A stretch of 14,866 nt of DNA from JAAZNF01 sp964561025 (GTDB taxonomy: Bacteria > Myxococcota > B64-G9). Every line of letters begins with the position of its first letter. The first letter of the stretch is position 1. Below the pieces are notes generated by a model. The model ran no database searches. It saw only the letters and a program-made list of their open reading frames with translations, and was not told the origin of the DNA. This document shows, one piece after another, positions 9,262-14,866 of the stretch. Made by a program: the position numbers and the translations under genes. The stretch lies in NCBI GenBank assembly GCA_964561025.1, contig CAZLNM010000117.1:1-14866 (forward strand). The letters run 5' to 3'.

Positions 9262-9289
9262 CGCCGTTTCTCTGGAGCGTGAAACGGCG
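9262..9289 (+). repeat. Perfect 9 bp hairpin upstream of the DUF1848 gene
   Basis: CGCCGTTTC (9262-9270), a 10 base loop, GAAACGGCG (9281-9289). It lies 43 bases before the GTG start. The loop contains GGAG. There is no T-tract directly after the stem, so it does not look like a terminator. A leader hairpin or a dimeric operator are the likely choices. Confidence 0.6.
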
Positions 9290-9332
9290 GAGAGGTTTTG
9301 CGGAATTTGCGAAAATTGCTAGGCTTATCCAC

Positions 9333-10154
9333 GTGATCGTCTCCGCCAGCCGCCGCACCGACATCCCCGCGTTCTTTGCGGACTGGTTCATGGAAGGCAT
9401 CCGTGCCGGCCGGCTCGAGGTCCCGAATCCACGGGTCGTGTCGCAAAAGCGGTTCGTATCGTTGCTGCCCGAGGATGTGGAGGCGATCGTCTTCTGGACT
9501 CGCGATCCCCGGCCGCTTTTGCCTCGGCTGGCCGAAATCGACGGACGCGGGATCGGCTATGTCTTTCAAGTCACCCTCACGCCCTATGGCCCGCCGCTGG
9601 AACCCGGCCTGCCCCCCTTGGAGGAGCGCCTCGGCGCCGTGCTCGATCTCGCCGCGCGGCTCGGCCCGGCGCGGGTGAACTGGCGCTACGATCCCATCGT
9701 GCTCTCGAATCGCACCGACGCCGATTTCCACCGCCGCGCCTTCTCATCGCTCGCTCGGCGACTGCGCGGGCGCGTGGGTGGCGTCACCCTGAGCCTGCTC
9801 GACTGGTACAAGAAGACCGAACGCGCACTGCGCCCGCTCGCCGCGGATGGCTTCGACTTCTTTCGTGCCGGTCCCGGATCTCCCGGGGCGCAGGAGCTGC
9901 TCGCCGATCTGGCGGGCATGGCCCGTTCGGAGGGCTTCATCCCCTGCGCCTGCGCGGAAGACGCCGACCTCGGGGCGCTGGGCATCGAGCCGGCGCGTTG
10001 CGTCGATGCGGCGCGGCTTTCGGCTCTCTTCGGGCGCGCCATCCCGGGACGCAAGGACCGCGCGCAGCGTCCCGCTTGCCGCTGTCACGAGAGCGTGGAC
10101 GTCGGGCGGTACGGCACCTGCCGCCACGGCTGCCTGTACTGCTACGCGCGCTGA
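9333..10154 (+). CDS. DUF1848 family protein with C-terminal CX3CX2C cluster
   Basis: This is a 273-residue protein matching the DUF1848 family by its N-terminal SASRRTDIPAFF, the VFWTRDP motif near residue 53, WRYDPI at 117-122, and the C-terminal ESVDVGRYGTCRHGCLYCYA. The final motif places Cys263, Cys267 and Cys270 in CX3CX2C spacing, as in radical SAM enzymes, but at the extreme C-terminus. Five other cysteines (205, 207, 223, 249 and 251) could hold a second cluster. The biochemical activity of this family is not established to my knowledge. I chose the GTG at 9333 because family members begin right at the (I/V)SASRRTD motif. A longer frame starts at 9279 but its GGAG lies only one base from that codon. 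No clear link to the downstream genes is visible; the gap is 77 bp. Confidence 0.85.
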   Translation: MIVSASRRTDIPAFFADWFMEGIRAGRLEVPNPRVVSQKRFVSLLPEDVEAIVFWTRDPRPLLPRLAEIDGRGIGYVFQVTLTPYGPPLEPGLPPLEERLGAVLDLAARLGPARVNWRYDPIVLSNRTDADFHRRAFSSLARRLRGRVGGVTLSLLDWYKKTERALRPLAADGFDFFRAGPGSPGAQELLADLAGMARSEGFIPCACAEDADLGALGIEPARCVDAARLSALFGRAIPGRKDRAQRPACRCHESVDVGRYGTCRHGCLYCYAR

Positions 10155-10231
10155 ACGCACCCGCCACGGATCCATTTGCACCGCGCCGAGATCGGAGGTA
10201 GAACCATCTCGTCATCTTCGGGAGGACGCCG

Positions 10232-10828
10232 ATGAGCCAGACCGCCGGGGCCGAGGGTTTCTGTGAGCCCGACTGGAACGCACCCCTGGACGTCGAGGGG
10301 CTTCTCGCCCACATGCCCCGCGAATCGACGGTCCGCGGGGTGTTCTTCCAGAACGCCGTGGAGCAGGTGAAGCGCAAGCTCGGCCGCGATCCCTTCCAGC
10401 GCGAGTACTACAAGCTTCTGAGCTATCCCTCCGCCGAGCTGGTGCAGGTCCTGCGCCAGGCGGCCCAGACCCTGTACCCCGAGCTGCCGCTGCGCCAGGG
10501 GTTGCGGCGCTTGGGCCAGACGGTGTTCCCGGCGCTGCGCGAGACCGCCGCCGGGACCTTCCTGTTCTCCGTGGCCGGCAAGAACGTGCGCTCGGCCTTC
10601 AAGCTCACCAGCCGGGCCTACGAGCTGTTCTCCTCCCACGGCCGGGCGGAGGTGGGTGCGGTAGAGGACAACGTGGTGTACCTCGAGCTGCGCCGCATCT
10701 GGACCTTCCCGGATTGCTACCACGTGGGTATTTTCGAGGGCGCGCTGGTGTCCTACGAGACCCGGGGCCGCGTCGAGGTGAAGCGCCTTTCGGACTGCGA
10801 CGTGGACCTGCGGATCGAAGTGGGCTGA
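10232..10828 (+). CDS. DUF2378 family protein (TIGR02265-like)
   Basis: This is a 198-residue soluble protein without signal peptide or membrane segment. It resembles the DUF2378/TIGR02265 family, known mainly as a large paralogous set in Myxococcus. The markers are the early TVRGVFFQNAV block (33-43), YPELPLRQGLRRLGQTVFPAL (82-102) and the late WTFPDCYHVGIFEGAL block (157-172). The family has no assigned biochemical role. The start ATG has a strong GGGAGG site 6 bases upstream. It ends 22 bp before a PAS-PAS-GGDEF-EAL gene on the same strand, so co-transcription is likely. By analogy with H-NOX proteins of similar length that sit next to GGDEF-EAL enzymes, it may be a ligand-sensing or regulatory partner. 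That is an inference. Cys162 and His164 are possible ligand residues. Confidence 0.72.
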   Translation: MSQTAGAEGFCEPDWNAPLDVEGLLAHMPRESTVRGVFFQNAVEQVKRKLGRDPFQREYYKLLSYPSAELVQVLRQAAQTLYPELPLRQGLRRLGQTVFPALRETAAGTFLFSVAGKNVRSAFKLTSRAYELFSSHGRAEVGAVEDNVVYLELRRIWTFPDCYHVGIFEGALVSYETRGRVEVKRLSDCDVDLRIEVG

Positions 10829-10850
10829 GCGCGCGCCCCGCGGGGAGGCC

Positions 10851-12953
10851 GTGTCCGCCGAAGAAAAAAAACTCGCGCCCCCGGAGTGCGGGGAGGTGGT
10901 GCGCACCCTGCTCGAGCGGGTGCCGGTGGGCATGTGCCGCTTCGAGCTGGTGCCGCCGCTGGCCATGGATCCGCTCCTCCCCGCGGAGCAGGCGGAGCAG
11001 GCGTGGGTGGCCCGCCTGCGCGCCGACGCCCGCCTGAGCGAGTGCAACCGCGAGCTGTGCGCCATCCTGGAGGCCGGCGAGAGCGAGCTTCTCGGCACCC
11101 GGCTGGAGGAGCGCCTCCTCGCCGGGCTCGCCAACCTGGACGAGTTGCTGCGGACCTTCCTGCGCAGCGGATGCCAGCTATCCAACGCCAACCTGCGCCG
11201 GGTGGACTCGCGCGGCAACGTGCGCGCGCTGGTGTACAACCTCACCGGCGTGCTGGAGGACGGCCGCCTGGTGCGCCTGTGGGGCGACCTGCGCGACGTC
11301 ACCGAGCTTCGGCGCGCCGAGGATGACAACCTGCGCCTGGCGGCCCTCACCCGGGACAACCCCTTCCCGGTGCTCCAGGTGGACGCTGCCGGGTTCGTGG
11401 TCACCCGCAACACCGCCGCCGAGCGGATCCTCGCGGAGCTCTCGGTGGATCTCACCGACATCCTGCCCCCGAACCACCTGGACCTGGTCCGTTCCTGTCT
11501 CGAGAGCGCCTTGCCGATCCACGAGGCCGAGTGCCTGGTGCGGGAGCGGGTGCTGGTGTGGGCCTACATCCCGCAGCCGGAGCTGGGCCAGGTGAACCTC
11601 TACGGCAACGACGTCACCGAGCGCAAGCGCAACGAGGAGCGCCTGCAACACGAGGCGCTGTACGACTCGCTCACCGGGCTGCCCAACCGCGCCCTGCTCG
11701 CCGATCGCCTGGAACGCGCCCTGCAGCGTTCCCAGCGCCACCCGGAGGCCCAGTTCGCGGTGCTGTTCCTCGACCTGGACCGCTTCAAGAACGTCAACGA
11801 CTCGCTCGGCCACGACACTGGCGATGAGCTGCTGCGCGGGGTGGCCCGCCGCCTGCTGGAGTGCGCCCGGCGCCAGGACACGGTGGGCCGCCTGGGCGGG
11901 GACGAGTTCCTCATCTTGCAGGAAGACCTGCGCGGGGTGGGAGACGCCACCCGCCTGGCCGAGCGGCTGCTGCACAGCCTGGCCGAGCCGCTCACCGTCC
12001 AGGGCCGCCCCATCTACACCTCGGCCTCCATCGGCATCGCGCTCTCGGGCGCCGGTTACACCCGCGCCGAGGACCTGCTGCGCAACGCCGACACCGCCAT
12101 GTACCGGGCCAAGGCCACCGGGCGCGGGCGCTTCGCGGTGTTCGACGCCGGCATGCACCAGCGGGCGCTGTCGTTGCAGCGCCTGGAGACCGATCTGCGC
12201 CGCGGGGTGGAGCGGCGCGAGTTCGAGGCCCACTTCCAGCCGATCGTGGAGTCGCGCCACTTCCGCCCGGTAGCCTTCGAGGCGCTGGCCCGCTGGAAAC
12301 ATCCGGAGCGGGGCTTCGTGTCCCCGGGCGAGTTCATCCCGGTGGCGGAGGAGACCGGCCTCATCGAGCCCATCTCGCGCCAGATCCTGGAGCAGGCCTG
12401 CCGGGAGGCGGCCCGCTGGCAACGCCCCGGCGCGCCGGTGCTGGCGGTGTCCTGCAACCTGTCGCCGGCGCAGTTCTCCGACGCCCACCTGGTGCAGCAC
12501 GTGCGCCGGGTGCTGGAGGAGAACCGCCTGCCCCCCGGCTGCCTGGAGATCGAGATCACCGAGACGCTGACCGCGCGCAACCCGGAGCTGGCGGTGCGGG
12601 TGCTCTCCGAGCTGCGGCAGCTCGGTGTGCGGGTGCTGATCGACGACTTCGGCACCGGCTACTCCTCGCTGGGCTCGCTGCAGCGCTTCCCGGCCGACGT
12701 GCTCAAGATCGACCAGGGGTTCGTGCGCCGCCTGGAGAGCGATCCCTCCGCCGCCGCCATCATCAACGCCGTGGTCAACCTGGCCCACGCCCTGGGCTTC
12801 GAGGTGGTGGCCGAGGGGGTGGAGAGCGAGGCCCAGCTCGCCGTGGTGCGCGAGCGCGGCTGCGACTATTTGCAAGGTTTCTACTTCGGCCGGCCCATGC
12901 CGGCCGCCGAGGTGCCGAGCTGGCTCGAAAAAAAGGCTCAGAACAGCGCGTAG
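10851..12953 (+). CDS. PAS-PAS-GGDEF-EAL cyclic-di-GMP protein
   Basis: This is a 700-residue cytosolic signalling protein with no predicted membrane segment. Two PAS-like sensor modules span about 20-155 and 162-260, each ending in the typical D(V)TE(L/R) exit motif. The GGDEF domain (about 265-430) has an intact GGDEF at 349-353 and an RxxD inhibitory site at 340-343, so diguanylate cyclase activity with product feedback is expected. The EAL domain (about 440-690) keeps EAL at 477-479, EITE (568-571), DDFGTG (598-603), Lys619 and Glu655, so phosphodiesterase activity is also expected. The enzyme may be bifunctional or switchable. The GTG at 10851 follows GGGGAGG with only 2 bases between. 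No other good start is seen. The last 16 bases overlap the end of the convergent DUF5989 gene. Confidence 0.96.
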   Translation: MSAEEKKLAPPECGEVVRTLLERVPVGMCRFELVPPLAMDPLLPAEQAEQAWVARLRADARLSECNRELCAILEAGESELLGTRLEERLLAGLANLDELLRTFLRSGCQLSNANLRRVDSRGNVRALVYNLTGVLEDGRLVRLWGDLRDVTELRRAEDDNLRLAALTRDNPFPVLQVDAAGFVVTRNTAAERILAELSVDLTDILPPNHLDLVRSCLESALPIHEAECLVRERVLVWAYIPQPELGQVNLYGNDVTERKRNEERLQHEALYDSLTGLPNRALLADRLERALQRSQRHPEAQFAVLFLDLDRFKNVNDSLGHDTGDELLRGVARRLLECARRQDTVGRLGGDEFLILQEDLRGVGDATRLAERLLHSLAEPLTVQGRPIYTSASIGIALSGAGYTRAEDLLRNADTAMYRAKATGRGRFAVFDAGMHQRALSLQRLETDLRRGVERREFEAHFQPIVESRHFRPVAFEALARWKHPERGFVSPGEFIPVAEETGLIEPISRQILEQACREAARWQRPGAPVLAVSCNLSPAQFSDAHLVQHVRRVLEENRLPPGCLEIEITETLTARNPELAVRVLSELRQLGVRVLIDDFGTGYSSLGSLQRFPADVLKIDQGFVRRLESDPSAAAIINAVVNLAHALGFEVVAEGVESEAQLAVVRERGCDYLQGFYFGRPMPAAEVPSWLEKKAQNSA

Positions 12954-13156
12954 ATGAAGGGGGCCGCGCCGCTGCCGGCGACGATCATCAGCGTCCCCAG
13001 CGTAAGCAGCACCACCAGCAGGGGAATGAGCCACCATTTCTTGTTGTGGCGGAGAAAATCGAAGAACTCGGCGATGAGGGAGGGCTCTTTCTGCGCGGCG
13101 GCGCGCTCCAGCGCCTCGTCGGCGCGTGTCGGTTCGGTCGGGGCGGGGTCGGGCAT
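12938..13156 (-). CDS. DUF5989 family single-pass membrane protein
   Basis: This is a 72-residue protein with a Pro/Ala/Glu-rich head, an amphipathic SLIAEFFDFLRHNKKWW segment, one transmembrane helix (about 42-60) and the family ending APFIYALF. This matches DUF5989, small proteins typically encoded beside SxtJ and carbamoyltransferase genes. The gene lies 13 bp after the SxtJ stop, with a purine-rich AAGAGAG in the gap as a ribosome-binding site. Its last codons overlap the convergent GGDEF-EAL gene by 16 bp. Function is unknown. The short basic-aromatic segment before the helix suggests it sits at the membrane surface, perhaps as a subunit of a complex with its neighbours. Confidence 0.88.
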   Translation of the reverse strand: MPDPAPTEPTRADEALERAAAQKEPSLIAEFFDFLRHNKKWWLIPLLVVLLTLGTLMIVAGSGAAPFIYALF

Positions 13157-13169
13157 GGCGCGCTCTCTT

Positions 13170-13586
13170 TTAAAATTGGCGAAAGTACCGCTCGGGGTCG
13201 GGCGGGTTCGCGGCCTGCGTCCACAGGCTCGTGCCCGGGGCCGGGCGGCGCAGGCGCAGCGGATCGGCTCCGCAGAGCCGGCGCAGCAGGCCCACCGGTG
13301 TCACCAGCAGAAAGTACAGCAGCGCAAGCAGCGCGCCGGTCACGGCCAGCCCGATCGGGTAGAACAGCGCAGACACCCCGACGAACAGGGGCTTTCGCGC
13401 GGGCGGCGCGACGGTGAACGCCAGCGCCAGCGCCCCCGGAATGCCTCCGGCCAGGGCCACGCCGAGCGGGGAGGCGCCGCGGAGCCAGGAGAGGGTCGCC
13501 AGCAAGGCCGCAAGCAGCCACAGGCCGGCGCCGAAGACGGCGAGGTCGCGGCGGGACGGGGTTCGGTTGACGGGTGGCCAGCGCAT
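13170..13586 (-). CDS. SxtJ-family membrane protein
   Basis: This is a 138-residue integral membrane protein with hydrophobic segments at about 15-35, 40-60 and 67-97 and a cytosolic-looking basic tail. The C-terminal pattern, GTSLW followed by P(D/E)xxYFRQF, is characteristic of the SxtJ family, named from the saxitoxin cluster but found widely next to carbamoyltransferases. Role unknown. It lies 29 bp after the carbamoyltransferase stop and 13 bp before the DUF5989 gene. The ATG at 13586 has a weak ribosome-binding site (GAGG 12 bases upstream), so translation may depend on coupling. The family call rests on the C-terminal motif, topology and neighbours. Confidence 0.82.
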   Translation of the reverse strand: MRWPPVNRTPSRRDLAVFGAGLWLLAALLATLSWLRGASPLGVALAGGIPGALALAFTVAPPARKPLFVGVSALFYPIGLAVTGALLALLYFLLVTPVGLLRRLCGADPLRLRRPAPGTSLWTQAANPPDPERYFRQF

Positions 13587-13615
13587 GGGTCTTCACGTCC
13601 TCTTCCGGGCGCCGC

Positions 13616-14866
13616 TCAGTCCGGCGCGAAACGCATAAGGTGCTCCTCGCGGCGCGAGAGCAGGCGCTCGGGCTGCTCGGATCTTAGCAACAGGAAGTCC
13701 CCGATGGCCAGCGCGTCCATGTCGGTGGCGAAGAAGCAGCGCAGCGCGTCCTCGGGGGAGCACACGATGGGCTCGCCGCGCACGTTGAAGCTGGTGTTGA
13801 TCAGCACCGGGCAGCCGGTCAGGGCGTGAAAGCGCCGCAGCAGGCGGGCGAAACGGCCGTGGCGCTCCTCGTCCACGGTCTGGAGCCGCGCCGAGCCGTC
13901 CACGTGGGTCACCGCCGGGATGTCGGAGCGCAAGAGCGAAAGCAGCTCGAGCCCCCGCCGTCCGGCGTCGTCCACCGGGCGCCGGTGGGCCGCGGAGACC
14001 TGGGCGGTGAGCAGCATGTACGGGCTCTCCACCTGCGGCGGCAGGTCGAAGTACTCCGCGGCGTGCTCGCGCAGCACCACCGGGGCGAAGGGGCGAAAAC
14101 TCTCGCGGAACTTGATCTTCTGGTTCATGCGCGACTGCATCCCGGCGTCGCGCGCATCCCCCAGGATGCTGCGGCAGCCCAGCGCGCGCGGGCCGAACTC
14201 CATGCGCCCCTGGAAGAAACCCACCACCTTGCCCTGCACGAGCAGGCGCGCCGTGCGCTCCAGCAGCTCTTCCTCGCTGCCGGCGGCCTGGTACACCGCG
14301 CCCGTCGCGTCCAGCGAGGCGCGCACCGCCGCATTGTCGTAGGCCGGCCCGAGCAGCGAACCCTGCTGGGCGTCGCAAGGCTGCGGCGCGCGCGGGCGGT
14401 CGAGGAGCTGGTGCCACACCAGCAGGGCCGCCCCCAGGGCGCCGCCGGCGTCCCCGGCCGCGGGCTGGATCCACACCCGCCGGAAAGGGCCCTCGCCGAG
14501 CAGCCGGGCGTTGGCCACGCAGTTGAGGGCCACCCCGCCCGCCAGGCACAGGTCGGCGCAGCCGGTGAGGCGGTGCGCCTCCCGCGCCATGCGCAGCAGG
14601 ACGTCCTCCGTCACCCGTTGGATCGAGGCGGCCAGGTCCATCTCGCGCTGGGTGAGCGGGCCCTCGGGCCGCCGCGGCGGGCCGCCGAAGAGCTCGGCGA
14701 AGCGCCGGGAGGTCATGCGCAGCCCGGCGCAGTAGTCGAAGTAGCGCTGATCGAGCCAGAACGAGCCGTCGTCGCAGAGCGCGATGAGGTGCTCGCGGAT
14801 GAGTTTCTCGTAGACCGGCTTTCCGTAGGGCGCCAGCCCCATGAGCTTGTACACGCCGGAGTTGAC
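13616..14866 (-). CDS. Carbamoyltransferase, NodU/TobZ/SxtI type (5' end missing)
   Basis: These enzymes transfer a carbamoyl group from carbamoyl phosphate, via carbamoyl-adenylate, to a hydroxyl or similar acceptor. The 416 residues present open at the window edge with VNSGVYKLMGLAPYGKP, a conserved internal stretch, so about the first 150-200 residues are outside. The Kae1-like nucleotide-binding fold shows GGVALNCVANARLL (110-123) and PAAGDAGGALGAAL (135-148). The C-terminal carbamoyl domain has GRMEFGPRALGCRSILGD (220-237) and NTSFNVRGEPIVCSPEDA (357-374), all intact. The gene leads a minus-strand cassette with the SxtJ and DUF5989 genes. The acceptor cannot be told from this sequence. 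A polysaccharide, secondary metabolite or lipid-linked substrate are all possible. Confidence 0.93.
   Translation of the reverse strand, partial: VNSGVYKLMGLAPYGKPVYEKLIREHLIALCDDGSFWLDQRYFDYCAGLRMTSRRFAELFGGPPRRPEGPLTQREMDLAASIQRVTEDVLLRMAREAHRLTGCADLCLAGGVALNCVANARLLGEGPFRRVWIQPAAGDAGGALGAALLVWHQLLDRPRAPQPCDAQQGSLLGPAYDNAAVRASLDATGAVYQAAGSEEELLERTARLLVQGKVVGFFQGRMEFGPRALGCRSILGDARDAGMQSRMNQKIKFRESFRPFAPVVLREHAAEYFDLPPQVESPYMLLTAQVSAAHRRPVDDAGRRGLELLSLLRSDIPAVTHVDGSARLQTVDEERHGRFARLLRRFHALTGCPVLINTSFNVRGEPIVCSPEDALRCFFATDMDALAIGDFLLLRSEQPERLLSRREEHLMRFAPD

Larger units (their letters stand above)
8980..9332. other. Divergent, AT-richer intergenic region
   Basis: This 353-base region lies between gyrB (minus) and the DUF1848 gene (plus) and is far less GC-rich than its surroundings, especially 9085-9130. 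It holds a strong gyrB promoter candidate, a weaker plus-strand promoter candidate, hairpins at 9148-9162 and 9262-9289, and a T-rich run at 9197-9214. The motif GGGGACAGG (minus strand, near 9190) resembles sequences often seen beside REP-associated transposases, but no transposase is present. Small open frames here show no recognisable protein features. Confidence 0.65.

Noticed and set aside
9089..9400. A 103-codon minus-strand frame in the gyrB upstream region
   Set aside because: It crosses the start of the DUF1848 gene and an AT-rich promoter region and has no recognisable motif, so it is probably not coding.
10175..10204. A promoter candidate (TTTGCA, 18 bp, TAGAAC) before the DUF2378 gene
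   Set aside because: The -10 match is poor and the spacing not ideal; too weak to list as a feature, although an internal promoter in this 77 bp gap remains possible.
12928..12940. A seven-T run on the minus strand just after the DUF5989 stop, considered as a terminator
   Set aside because: No stable stem precedes the run; the nearby GGCTC copies are direct, not inverted, repeats.

Overview
This is a GC-rich, gene-dense bacterial window. The organism is Gram-negative: GyrB carries the large insertion in its C-terminal half that is typical of Gram-negative enzymes, and there is a lipoprotein that looks bound for the outer membrane. ATP synthase subunit a has the His/Glu arrangement opposite to that of E. 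coli. A DUF2378 (TIGR02265, 'Myxococcus paralogous family') protein is present. Together these suggest a deltaproteobacterial-grade or Myxococcota-like lineage rather than a gammaproteobacterium, but this is an inference and the taxon is not proven.

Layout. (1) 17-1522, minus strand: atpZ-atpI-atpB, the start of an F0 operon, with overlapping genes and a sigma70-like promoter just upstream. The operon runs off the left edge, where atpE is expected. (2) 1523-1845: a non-coding gap packed with inverted repeats. (3) 1846-8979, minus strand: a tightly packed operon gyrB, a fabH-type ketoacyl-ACP synthase III, gyrA, and a TPR lipoprotein with a Pro/Ala-rich tail. Junctions are 1 bp, 12 bp and a GTGA overlap. 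A good promoter lies upstream of gyrB. (4) 8980-9332: an AT-richer divergent intergenic region with two hairpins. (5) 9333-12953, plus strand: a DUF1848 protein with a C-terminal CX3CX2C cluster, a DUF2378 protein, and a PAS-PAS-GGDEF-EAL protein. (6) 12938-14866, minus strand: carbamoyltransferase (cut by the right edge), an SxtJ-family membrane protein and a DUF5989 single-pass protein. This last operon meets the GGDEF-EAL gene tail to tail with a 16 bp coding overlap.

The gyr operon would co-express both gyrase subunits with an acyl-condensing enzyme and an envelope TPR protein. The DUF2378 and GGDEF-EAL genes are 22 bp apart and look like a sensor/c-di-GMP effector pair. The carbamoyltransferase/SxtJ/DUF5989 trio looks like a recurring but functionally uncharacterised membrane-associated cassette. 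The last two modules are the best candidates for an undescribed system. No rRNA, tRNA, CRISPR array or intact insertion sequence was seen.
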